This document shows positions 1 to 6,248 of a DNA stretch of 7,092 bases, piece after piece; position 1 is the stretch's first letter; each line of letters opens with the position of its first letter. The notes below the pieces were generated by a model that saw only the letters and a list, made by a program, of their open reading frames with translations, had not been told where the DNA came from and ran no database searches. Source of the stretch: Bacteroidota bacterium (GTDB taxonomy: Bacteria > Bacteroidota > UBA10030 > UBA6906); assembly GCA_016844425.1 (NCBI GenBank), contig JAERML010000090.1, forward strand, positions 1 through 7,092, written 5' to 3'. Position numbers and translations under genes: made by a program.

Positions 1-504
1 GGTAGGAAGGGAGACAGCCAGCACTTCAGCGATCTCTTCATGGGTGAGGCCGCCAAAGAAATGATACTCCACTACTGCTGCCTGGCGCTCGCTCAGCAAC
101 TTGAGACGCGTGAGAGCCTCATCCAGATCAACGAGTTCTCCAGCGCGGGTTTCCTTCCCCATCAGGTCGTCGTTGAATGTCACAAGTGCCTCTCCACCAC
201 CACGTTTCTGCGCCTTCCGGGCTTCAGCATAATTTACCAGAATCCTGCGCATCGCCTGGGCGGCGATCCCGTAGAAATGTGCCCGGTTCTGCCATGTTAT
301 CCGCTCCTGGTCGACGAGCTTCAGGTAGGCTTCATGAACAAGGGCGGTGGCGTTGAGTGTATGCTCATGTCGCTCGCGACCGAGGCTTCGCTCGGCAATA
401 CGGTGAAGCTCCTCGTAGACGAGAGGCATCAGAGCATCAACGACGGCGCGGTTGCCGCCTGTGAGTTGCACAAGCATTTGCGTTACAACAGCCTGCTGCT
501 CCAT
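1..504 (-). CDS. ECF-type RNA polymerase sigma factor, C-terminus cut by the window edge
   Basis: Reading the minus strand from the ATG at 504 gives 168 open codons to the window edge with no stop. It would direct RNA polymerase to a specific promoter set. Residues about 10-96 match sigma region 2 of the 'ECF-type sigma' subgroup (Sigma70_ECF, TIGR02999-like): an 'LMPLVYEELHRIA' stretch, 'ALVHEAYLKLV', then 'WQNRAHFYGIAAQAMRRIL', and the basic 'KAQKRGGG' (98-104). A variable linker leads to region 4 (about 125 onward), where 'LSERQAAVVEYHFFGGLTHE' starts the helix-turn-helix; the window ends inside it at 'VSLPT'. Family members are about 180-190 residues, so roughly 15-20 residues are missing. 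The start fits the usual family N-terminus ('VTQMLVQLTGGN'); only a weak GGA lies upstream. It is transcribed away from the plus-strand cluster, and nothing links it functionally to that cluster. The family call is strong; the regulon is unknown. Confidence 0.93.
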   Translation of the reverse strand, partial: MEQQAVVTQMLVQLTGGNRAVVDALMPLVYEELHRIAERSLGRERHEHTLNATALVHEAYLKLVDQERITWQNRAHFYGIAAQAMRRILVNYAEARKAQKRGGGEALVTFNDDLMGKETRAGELVDLDEALTRLKLLSERQAAVVEYHFFGGLTHEEIAEVLAVSLPT

Positions 505-539
505 AGTATTCCGGTTTGGGAAGGAACGAATTGTTTGTG

Positions 540-568
540 AATGTAAGGTTGTGAACCGCGAAAGTCAA
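540..568 (-). promoter_or_regulatory. Candidate sigma70-type promoter for the ECF sigma gene
   Basis: On the minus strand, TTGACT (568-563; 5 of 6 matches to TTGACA) is followed after exactly 17 bases by TACATT (545-540; 4 of 6 matches to TATAAT). The -10 box ends 35 bases before the ATG at 504, giving a short leader of roughly 28 bases. Position and spacing fit well, but this is a motif match only. If the organism uses a Bacteroidota-type primary sigma factor, with different consensus boxes, the match may be chance. Confidence 0.45.
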
Positions 569-732
569 TGCTACTTCAACCCGATCACGAGCGCCAAAAC
601 GCCTCCATCAGCATCATGTTGAATCAAGGGTCCCAGCCGGGCCCGTATCAGTCCTCTGGCTTCCACACTTGAACTGTCCCCTGGTCGCCGCATGGGATTG
701 GGGGTTGTGTGCAACATATCCCGCAATCGCCA

Positions 733-770
733 TACCGAATAGTCATTCTCGGTACTGTCCTTCGAGGACA
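733..770. other. Two adjacent inverted repeats (hairpins)
   Basis: The first inverted repeat pairs TACCGA (733-738) with TCGGTA (749-754). An alternative inner pairing GAAT/ATTC (737-740 with 745-748) can extend it with a two-base bulge. One base later, TGTCCT (756-761) pairs with AGGACA (765-770) around a three-base TCG loop. Neither is followed by a T run on either strand, so these do not look like intrinsic terminators. They lie upstream of the plus-strand promoter candidate, so protein-binding dyads are as plausible as RNA structure. Confidence 0.35.
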
Positions 771-788
771 ATACCTCCTTTCCCGACG

Positions 789-816
789 TTGACTTTGACT
801 GTGGGAATTCTATCTT
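789..816 (+). promoter_or_regulatory. Candidate promoter for the plus-strand gene cluster
   Basis: TTGACT (789-794) is separated by 16 bases from TATCTT (811-816; 4 of 6 to TATAAT). A second TTGACT follows directly at 795-800, forming a perfect six-base tandem duplication, but it has no good -10 box at 16-18 bases. Use of this promoter would leave a leader of about 140 bases before the transferase ATG at 966. This is a motif match only, weaker than the minus-strand candidate. Confidence 0.3.
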
Positions 817-965
817 GTTTAGTTGTATGTACCTACAGGAGGACCACATTTCCACTACGCAATGTCGGTTGGGTGGCACAGGAGTTGCTTGGTAGTTAAG
901 ATCGTGAAGCCCAAGCCGTTGAAGTTGAAGGCCGGCAGTTCTTTAGCAGACCTGGCCACCTTACC

Positions 966-2057
966 ATGAGGAAGGAACCAAAGCGACGCATACTCTTCTG
1001 CGGCTACGCCCCCGTGCATTTTGTCTGCTTCCAGCCGATCAATGCAAGACTCTCCCGAATCCCCTCCGTAGACATCTACTATTCTGTGGGGCAACCCCCC
1101 AGACAGGAAGACCCACCTCCCATTCAAGGAATAGAAAGAGTCTTTCGTTCGTTCCGCATCCCCAACCAGAAGATTCTTCCGCTCGAGCGTATGAAGCGAG
1201 AATCCTTCGATATGGTCATCTGCAGTTTTGTGTCGGGGGTTTTTCCCCGATCCGATCGGACCCGCATCCACCTCTTTCACGGAATCTCCTTCCGTAACAT
1301 GGCGGTTCGCCGGGATATCCTCATCTACGATTACCTCTTCAACGTTGGGCCGTATCAGATGAGGCTCTTCCAGGAAAACCAACTGATAAGAAAGGGAGAC
1401 CTGAGGATGGTACCGATAGGTTTCCCCAAGCTCGATCGGATGGTTGATGGAACGCTTAACAGAAGCGCTCTTCTGCGACGCATCGGGTTATCGGGGAGAC
1501 GGCCCGTTATTCTCTATGCCCCCACGGGGCAGAGAAACAACTCACTGGAAATCATGGGTGAAGAAGTAATCCGCCGCCTTCAGGAAACACGAAAGTATGA
1601 TCTCCTCATCAAACCTCATGATCATCCACGGGACAAAATCATCGACTGGCCAAAACGGCTTCTGAAGCTCGAAGATACACACACCAAGATTGTGACGGAT
1701 CTTGACATTGTTCCGAGTCTGTTCGTCTCAGATTTGTTGATTTCGGATGCATCGTCGGTGTCGAGCGAATACTCACTCCTAGATCGTCCAATGGTATTCA
1801 TCGATGTTCCCCAGATGCTGGCGGCCGTACAGGAAAAGGGGCTCTCGCTGGACCTGGACACGTGGGGACGCAAGGGAGGGGAGACGGCGCGCTGGCCCGA
1901 TGAGGTTGTCGAGGCCGTGCGCTGGTCACTCTCGCACCCGAAAGCGAAGAGCGCGGTCAGGCAAGCAATGGCAAAGGATATGTTCTTCCATCCCGGACAC
2001 GCGACGGAAAAGGCAGTCGAATGGATCCTCAACTGGTTCTCCGTGAATCATGAGTGA
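966..2057 (+). CDS. CDP-glycerol glycerophosphotransferase family protein (TagB/TagF-like)
   Basis: A 363-residue protein of the Glyphos_transf family (GT-B-like fold; known members move glycerol- or ribitol-phosphate from a CDP donor to a lipid-linked glycan at the inner face of the membrane). Family landmarks appear in order: 'LFHG' with His105; 'GFPKLD' (152-157); 'YAPTG' (184-188); 'IKPHDH' with Lys216, Pro217 and His218; and 'DLLISDASSVSSEYSLLDRP' (256-275), the nucleotide/phosphate-binding block. His105 and His218 correspond to the conserved HG and KPH histidines of the family. Length is normal for a single catalytic domain without the extra N-terminal domain of TagF. ATG 966 is the first start after the in-frame stop at 897-899. 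There is no clear Shine-Dalgarno sequence, but the ATG overlaps the TGA of a short upstream frame. The 3' end overlaps the ABC transporter start by 8 bases, so the two are probably translated together. The real donor and acceptor are unknown; in a Gram-negative host they need not be teichoic acid. Confidence 0.88.
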   Translation: MRKEPKRRILFCGYAPVHFVCFQPINARLSRIPSVDIYYSVGQPPRQEDPPPIQGIERVFRSFRIPNQKILPLERMKRESFDMVICSFVSGVFPRSDRTRIHLFHGISFRNMAVRRDILIYDYLFNVGPYQMRLFQENQLIRKGDLRMVPIGFPKLDRMVDGTLNRSALLRRIGLSGRRPVILYAPTGQRNNSLEIMGEEVIRRLQETRKYDLLIKPHDHPRDKIIDWPKRLLKLEDTHTKIVTDLDIVPSLFVSDLLISDASSVSSEYSLLDRPMVFIDVPQMLAAVQEKGLSLDLDTWGRKGGETARWPDEVVEAVRWSLSHPKAKSAVRQAMAKDMFFHPGHATEKAVEWILNWFSVNHE

Positions 2058-3918
2058 AATCGACTCCACAGAAAAGAAGGCGCGGAAACACCAATGGAGG
2101 TTGCTCCGCACGTGGTCGGACGCCCGTCGCCTGGTCCTCTTGCTCTGGCCGTATGCCCGAACACACAAGGTGCTCCTGCTGGTGGGTGGGCTCCTGAGCG
2201 GCACGGTTATCGCATTGCGCCTTGCACAACCATGGCCGTTGAAGCTTGTCATCGATTCGTTTTCCGGATCCACACCAGTGTTCCCATGGCTTCCTCTCGA
2301 CGCTGCAGCGGGTCTTGTGGTCATGAGCCTGTCATATGTGGTCATCTCGACTCTGGCAGGACTTGCAGAGTATTGGCAACTGATTCTTCTTTCGGGATTG
2401 GGGAACCGGGTTCTTTTTAGTTTCCGCAACCGCCTTTTCCGTCATGTCCTCTCTCACTCCATTGCGTTTCATGAACAGCATGACGTGGGAGAGCTGGTCA
2501 CTCGCATTGTGTCCGACACCTCACGACTCCGTCGCGGAGTGAACGGCGTTCTCGTACGATCGGTTCAGGTGGTGTTCATGTTTCTCTCATCAATCGGGGT
2601 CGTCCTCTGGTTGGACTGGCGCCTGGGCATTGTCGTTGCTTTGTGCGGTGGTCTCGCCCTTTTCGTTATGGGAAGGACGGGTCGCAGGATTCTGAGGGCT
2701 GCAAGAAGGAACCGACGAAGAGAAGGCCAGCTTGCAGCAATCGTGGCAGAGGATGCCCAGGGAATACAGGAACTGCAGACTTTCCGTGCGCAAGACCTCG
2801 GCGATTCCCGGTTTGAGGGTCGGAACGAGAAGAGCCTCAAGGAAGAGCAAAAGGTGCGTCGGCTTTCCGCCAGTTTGATGTTCAGGATGGAGACATTTTT
2901 GACCTTGAGTGTCTGTGTTGCACTCTGGTTCGGAGCCATTGGAGTCAACGCCGGGACGTTTTCCCTTGGTAGCCTCGTGCTTGTGGTTCATTACATTGTG
3001 GGATTGTATGGTCCCTTCCGGCAGTTTGCACAACAGGCGGCACAGTCCGGACGGGCAATGGCATGTGCCGAACGCCTTATCCAGGTCATGGATGCCGCCC
3101 CGGAGGTTCGGAATTCGCCCCTTGCACGGTCCGTCTCAATATTGAAAGGCGACATCGCTTTCGACCAGGTGTCATACAAGGGTGCGAGGAACCGTCGGAT
3201 TGGGCGGAAGTGGCTTCTCTCCGATCTCTCGTTCACGGTCAATGCAGGTGAGCGGGTGGCTGTTATCGGAAGTAACGGGGCCGGCAAATCCTCCTTGCTC
3301 CGTCTTGTTCTCCGCCTGGCTGACCCTCAGCAGGGGTGTATTCACGTCGACGGCCTGGATATAAAGGACTACGCGCTGGAATCCCTCCGCTCACATTTCA
3401 GTGTGGTATTCCAGCACGGTGCGTTTTTCACATTGACGGTGGCAGAGAATATCGCTCTGGGAAACCCCGAAGCATCCTTTGAACGGGTGAAGGAAGTAGC
3501 CGGACGGTGCGGGATCGATGGGTGGATCGAGAAACTGAAGTACGGTTATAGCACACCTGTCCGACGCCAGGGAAGCCTCTTCTCGGGCGGAGAAAGACAG
3601 AAGATCGCGATTGCACGCGCGCTCCTGCGTGACGGACGGATCTGGCTTCTCGATGAGCCGACGCAGAGCCTGGACGCCGCTTCGGTCGAACACATGACAA
3701 AACTCCTTCTTGAAGCAACACGCGGGCGGACTACGCTCTGGGCCACACACGATCCGGGTATCATCGCTCATTGTCACCGCGTGTTGGTATTGCGGGAAGG
3801 GCTGTGCCGCTTCTACGGAACGCCGGAGGAGTTTGATGGGTGGGCTGATCGAACGCGGGTGGGGGAAGATACCACCACGGATATGCTTCGTACTGTATCA
3901 TCAAAGGGGCTGGACTGA
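2050..3918 (+). CDS. ABC exporter, fused transmembrane and ATPase domains (MsbA-like)
   Basis: A 622-residue half-transporter, expected to work as a homodimer in the inner membrane that flips a lipid-linked or amphipathic substrate outward using ATP. Six hydrophobic segments can be placed at about 41-59, 86-104, 167-187, 191-207, 283-299 and 305-320. The ATPase follows from about 370: Walker A 'GSNGAGKSS' (407-415), Q-loop Gln455, signature 'FSGGE' (511-515, a variant of LSGGQ), Walker B 'IWLLD' (531-535) with catalytic Glu536, D-loop 'SLD', and switch His567 in 'WATHD'. All catalytic residues are present. There is no N-terminal peptidase domain, which argues against a bacteriocin-type exporter. 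ATG 2050 overlaps the preceding gene by 8 bases, and the next gene starts one base after the stop. Its place beside a glycan-phosphate transferase suggests a glycolipid or glycan substrate. The family is clear; the cargo is inference. Confidence 0.92.
   Translation: MSEIDSTEKKARKHQWRLLRTWSDARRLVLLLWPYARTHKVLLLVGGLLSGTVIALRLAQPWPLKLVIDSFSGSTPVFPWLPLDAAAGLVVMSLSYVVISTLAGLAEYWQLILLSGLGNRVLFSFRNRLFRHVLSHSIAFHEQHDVGELVTRIVSDTSRLRRGVNGVLVRSVQVVFMFLSSIGVVLWLDWRLGIVVALCGGLALFVMGRTGRRILRAARRNRRREGQLAAIVAEDAQGIQELQTFRAQDLGDSRFEGRNEKSLKEEQKVRRLSASLMFRMETFLTLSVCVALWFGAIGVNAGTFSLGSLVLVVHYIVGLYGPFRQFAQQAAQSGRAMACAERLIQVMDAAPEVRNSPLARSVSILKGDIAFDQVSYKGARNRRIGRKWLLSDLSFTVNAGERVAVIGSNGAGKSSLLRLVLRLADPQQGCIHVDGLDIKDYALESLRSHFSVVFQHGAFFTLTVAENIALGNPEASFERVKEVAGRCGIDGWIEKLKYGYSTPVRRQGSLFSGGERQKIAIARALLRDGRIWLLDEPTQSLDAASVEHMTKLLLEATRGRTTLWATHDPGIIAHCHRVLVLREGLCRFYGTPEEFDGWADRTRVGEDTTTDMLRTVSSKGLD
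3903..3909 (+). promoter_or_regulatory. Ribosome binding site supporting a TTG start at 3920
   Basis: AAAGGGG lies inside the end of the ABC transporter gene, 10 bases before TTG 3920. It supports starting the nucleotidyltransferase at this TTG, which also puts the signature 'QAVILAAG' right at the N-terminus, as is normal in the family. Confidence 0.5.
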
Positions 3919-3919
3919 C

Positions 3920-4537
3920 TTGCAAGCTGTCATTCTTGCTGCGGGCGTAGGCAGTAGACTCGGCACAGTGTCGAATGGTCTGCCGAAATGCTTGTTGCGC
4001 ATCGCCGACCGTCCGCTGATCGAACATCAACTTGAAGCGCTGGCAGATGCCGGTATCGGCCAAGTGTTGGTCGTCCTTGGATACAAAGCCGATGAGGTGC
4101 GTAGAGTGGTCGGGTACCGGGCCGAGTATATTGAGAACCCGCACTATCAAGAGACGAACAGTCTGTACTCCCTTTGGCTTGCCCGCCAATGGGTCACCGG
4201 GCCCTTCGTTCTGATCAACAGCGACCTCCTGTTCCATCCTCAGGTTCTTGATCGGCTTCTGGCGAAAGGTGGAAATGCCATCGCATTCGATGCAAGCTCC
4301 AGCTCCGGACAGGAGCAGACGAAGGTCTTCGTGCGCGACGGCCGCGTTTGGGATCTCGGAAAAGACCTCGCGCCGGAGCTTATCCGCGGTGAGAGCCTTG
4401 GTATGCTCACGTTCGATTCCGAGGGTCAGACCGCCCTTTTCGATAGAGTGGAAGCGGTGTCAAGCACGATGGCAAGAAGAGCTGGGTTATGGAAGCGGTT
4501 CGCTCAATGTGTGGTGCTGTCTTCATTCACGCCGTGA
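3920..4537 (+). CDS. Nucleotidyltransferase, LicC/phosphocholine cytidylyltransferase-like, N-terminal part (frameshifted gene)
   Basis: This enzyme would couple CTP (or another NTP) to a phosphorylated alcohol or sugar, making an activated donor in the cytoplasm. The N-terminus 'QAVILAAGVGSRLG' with 'LPK' (21-23) is the nucleotide-binding signature of the NTP_transferase fold. 'GYKADEV' and 'NSDLLF' follow; Asp102 in the latter is the expected first metal ligand. 'GESLGMLTF' (157-165) is typical of the LicC-like subgroup. Family likeness stops near residue 178 ('DRVEA'). The last 28 residues or so of this frame are unrelated, and the expected C-terminus, with the second metal-ligand Asp, lies in another frame downstream. 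TTG 3920 is preferred over upstream ATGs such as 3836 and 3710 because those add a tail unlike the family inside the ABC gene. Adding one base near 4462 would give a 415-residue protein ending at 5166. As it stands this product is probably inactive. The substrate (phosphocholine, glycerol-phosphate or a sugar-phosphate) is undecided. Confidence 0.82.
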   Translation: MQAVILAAGVGSRLGTVSNGLPKCLLRIADRPLIEHQLEALADAGIGQVLVVLGYKADEVRRVVGYRAEYIENPHYQETNSLYSLWLARQWVTGPFVLINSDLLFHPQVLDRLLAKGGNAIAFDASSSSGQEQTKVFVRDGRVWDLGKDLAPELIRGESLGMLTFDSEGQTALFDRVEAVSSTMARRAGLWKRFAQCVVLSSFTP

Positions 4538-5166
4538 ACATCACCGGTCTTCCCTGGGTGGAGATGGACTTCCCGTTTGATGTGGATCGTGCTCAAAAGA
4601 AGGTGTGGCCGGCAATCCAGAAGGACAAGTGGAAGCAGTCGGTGCATTGGCGCATTACGCGGTGGATTGTCTTGGCGGTCGCAGCGGTTCTCCTTGTCTC
4701 AACGGCTGTACTCGTCACTCTCAGTCTGCAATCGCAGGGGGTTGAATGGACGACAATAGAACCCGTCGAATCCAATGAAGTGTTGCTCCCCTTGCCCAAA
4801 GGAACACAGAAATGGTGGGCCGCATCTCACGTGAAACCGTTGCGGGTTCTCTTCACGGGCCCGTCATTCCTTCGCGCGGAGTTCCGGCTTCTTGTCACTT
4901 CAGAGTCCGCTTTGCCCGGACGTTATGCAGTTCAGGTGTCACTCGACGGGAAGCCGGCACACTGGGAAGTCTTCAGAGCAACCAGGGATACAGAAGCAGC
5001 CCTCCCGGGTTTCATCGTCGGTGACCGTGACAGATACGAATTTGAAATCCTCGAGGGACACCATGTGATCGAGATTTCGCTTCTGGGAGGGATCAGTGAC
5101 AGTATGCTGGTGCGGATTCGTAACCCGGAGTTCGCAACTCCTGAGGACGACGAAGAGAATCAATGA
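4489..5166 (+). CDS. C-terminal part of the nucleotidyltransferase, fused to a transmembrane helix and periplasmic domain
   Basis: The first 40 residues or so ('AVFIHAVNITGLPWVEMDFP' and on) are the missing end of the LicC-like nucleotidyltransferase. They include Asp27, the expected second metal ligand in 'WVEMDFP'. The true coding frame is already open from 4447, where codons for 'KHDGKKSW' precede the ATG, so ATG 4489 is probably internal rather than a real start; no good ribosome site precedes it. A basic stretch ('KKVWPAIQKDKWKQ', then 'WRITR') leads to a hydrophobic helix at 59-81. By the positive-inside rule the enzyme is cytoplasmic and the remaining 140 residues or so periplasmic. 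That last part has alternating hydrophobic strands ('LRVLFTGPSFLRAEFRLLV', 'YAVQVSLDG', 'HHVIEISLLGG') typical of a beta-sandwich, and an acidic tail. I do not recognise it as a named domain. Its TGA overlaps ATG 5163 (ATGA). Confidence 0.75.
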   Translation: MEAVRSMCGAVFIHAVNITGLPWVEMDFPFDVDRAQKKVWPAIQKDKWKQSVHWRITRWIVLAVAAVLLVSTAVLVTLSLQSQGVEWTTIEPVESNEVLLPLPKGTQKWWAASHVKPLRVLFTGPSFLRAEFRLLVTSESALPGRYAVQVSLDGKPAHWEVFRATRDTEAALPGFIVGDRDRYEFEILEGHHVIEISLLGGISDSMLVRIRNPEFATPEDDEENQ

Positions 5167-5180
5167 GCAACAACACATGG

Positions 5181-5186
5181 AAGGAG
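5181..5186 (+). promoter_or_regulatory. Ribosome binding site that decides the beta-barrel gene start
   Basis: AAGGAG sits 6 bases before ATG 5193. This makes 5193 a better start than ATG 5163, which overlaps the upstream stop, and gives a signal peptide of normal length. Confidence 0.6.
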
Positions 5187-5192
5187 CACGAT

Positions 5193-6248
5193 ATGGGGTG
5201 GATGGGTAACCCGGGTCGACGGAACGTCGTGCGCGGATTTCTTGTCATTGCATGTGTGTGTCTGCTGGTGGCGTCCACAATTGCTCAGCAGTCGCTCCCA
5301 CCTGAAACAACCGGGTGGAGCACACGATGGCAGCCCAGAATAGGAGTGGAGCGTGACAACAACATATTCCACCTCTCAACGACACAGATGCTTAAGATGG
5401 AGCGAAGGGACTCTTTGTTCCAGACGAGTGGTCGGTACAAGGATATGGAGAGTATCGAAGACGTCATAATCCCTGCTTCTCTCGAGTTCGAGGCATCGAC
5501 GGAAAACGGGGTGTTCAGTCTTCCTCTCTCACTCCAGGCTGAAGTTGGATATCAGCCATACACGAGGAACCCCAAACGGAGCCATCTTACCCTTGGCGGT
5601 TCCGCGCAGCAGAAGGTGTCAGAGCTTGGAAGGATCCGCGTGCGCTCGGAATATGTCCCATCTTTGTTCTGGAAGAACTACCTTGCCGATGCCACGGACC
5701 TGACGGGAAACGTCAATGAAGGCGAGAGAATTTACAGGCCGGCAACGTACCGCGAGTGGGACGTCAGCGTGGATTACAAACATCATTTTGATGGTGCGCT
5801 CGCATGGCTTTCTGGTATGGCCGTGGTGGGGTACCGTGCCAGAACATACGATGAACCCTTTTCGGGAAGGAATCAAAAGGGTTTTCGCGGTGCTGCGGAA
5901 CTGGGGTTTGACATTCTCAAACGTTGGAGCGCGGACGTGGGTTACGAGTACGAATCCGTGAAAAGCCCGGTTGCTGAGGAGGTCATGGTCCTCGACGAGC
6001 CGGACTATCTGATGGACTTCAACAACGACCTCGACGTGGCAGATAACAACCGCCGGACCGTTCAGCGGGTCGATCGATCACGGGGGGATGAACTCATCTA
6101 CATTGCCACGTCCTTCAAGCCGGTCAAGAAACTCACTGTACGTGCACAGTACGAACATCTGCGGCGTCAGCACAACTCTAAGGAGCCCCTTGACCCCGCC
6201 AACAAGGGACGCGAGGATTGCACGTCCAGGGAGAATTCGGTCTTGTGA
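5193..6248 (+). CDS. Outer-membrane beta-barrel protein, C-terminus displaced by a frameshift
   Basis: Starting at ATG 5193 the protein has a classical Sec signal peptide: 'GRRNVVRG', then a hydrophobic run 'FLVIACVCLLVA', with cleavage likely after Ala31 ('STIA|QQ'). The mature part is a series of amphipathic strands with aromatic girdle residues, such as 'VFSLPLSLQAEVGYQPYTR', 'IRVRSEYVPSLFW', 'WDVSVDYKHHF', 'WSADVGYEYESV' and 'LTVRAQYEHLRRQ', separated by polar charged loops. This is the pattern of an outer-membrane barrel. The frame ends at 6248 with 'CTSRENSVL', which lacks a terminal aromatic strand. The proper last strands lie in another frame to 6346 and end in 'MWRF'. Restoring one base near 6218 would give 384 residues from ATG 5193 (394 from ATG 5163). 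I recognise no named family; barrels of this style occur beside exopolysaccharide genes, and the context suggests a role in surface-glycan export or anchoring. Confidence 0.78.
   Translation: MGWMGNPGRRNVVRGFLVIACVCLLVASTIAQQSLPPETTGWSTRWQPRIGVERDNNIFHLSTTQMLKMERRDSLFQTSGRYKDMESIEDVIIPASLEFEASTENGVFSLPLSLQAEVGYQPYTRNPKRSHLTLGGSAQQKVSELGRIRVRSEYVPSLFWKNYLADATDLTGNVNEGERIYRPATYREWDVSVDYKHHFDGALAWLSGMAVVGYRARTYDEPFSGRNQKGFRGAAELGFDILKRWSADVGYEYESVKSPVAEEVMVLDEPDYLMDFNNDLDVADNNRRTVQRVDRSRGDELIYIATSFKPVKKLTVRAQYEHLRRQHNSKEPLDPANKGREDCTSRENSVL

Larger units (their letters stand above)
505..965. other. Intergenic region between divergent genes, no convincing gene
   Basis: About 460 bases separate the divergent sigma gene and transferase gene. 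I find no protein here with family-like sequence. The short open frames on both strands have unlike-protein composition, or a start that does not fit their Shine-Dalgarno-like sequences. The stretch holds a promoter candidate for each direction (540-568 minus, 789-816 plus), two neighbouring hairpins (733-770), an orphan AGGAGG (837-842), and a 35-codon open frame ending on the transferase start (862-969). It may therefore serve as the control region of both flanking units. Confidence 0.6.

Noticed and set aside
40..540. 166-codon plus-strand open frame
   Set aside because: It is the antisense shadow of the ECF sigma gene, whose minus-strand translation matches the family over its whole length.
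837..842. Strong AGGAGG on the plus strand
   Set aside because: No ATG, GTG or TTG lies at 5-12 bases downstream, so it cannot be tied to a start.
571..879. Minus-strand open frame of 102 codons, with an AAAGGAGG (774-781) inside it before a TTG at 771
   Set aside because: The first half does not look like protein, the ribosome-like site is only 2 bases from the TTG, and the 66-residue remainder resembles no family I know.
855..1382. 175-codon minus-strand open frame
   Set aside because: It lies antisense to the transferase gene, whose family motifs are clear in the plus frame.
3710..3919. Longer N-terminus for the nucleotidyltransferase (ATG 3710 or 3836)
   Set aside because: It would overlap the ABC transporter ATPase domain by up to 209 bases and add 70 residues not seen in the family; TTG 3920 with AAAGGGG upstream fits better.
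4435..4441. CCTTTTC as a programmed -1 slippery site in the nucleotidyltransferase gene
   Set aside because: A -1 slip here would meet TAG at 4444-4446 at once, so it cannot join the two parts; I see no proper slippery heptamer in 4447-4488.
5244..5258. Lipobox-like 'LVIAC' in the barrel protein signal peptide
   Set aside because: The hydrophobic core continues for about ten residues beyond this Cys, and a normal signal peptidase I site follows at 'STIA|QQ'.
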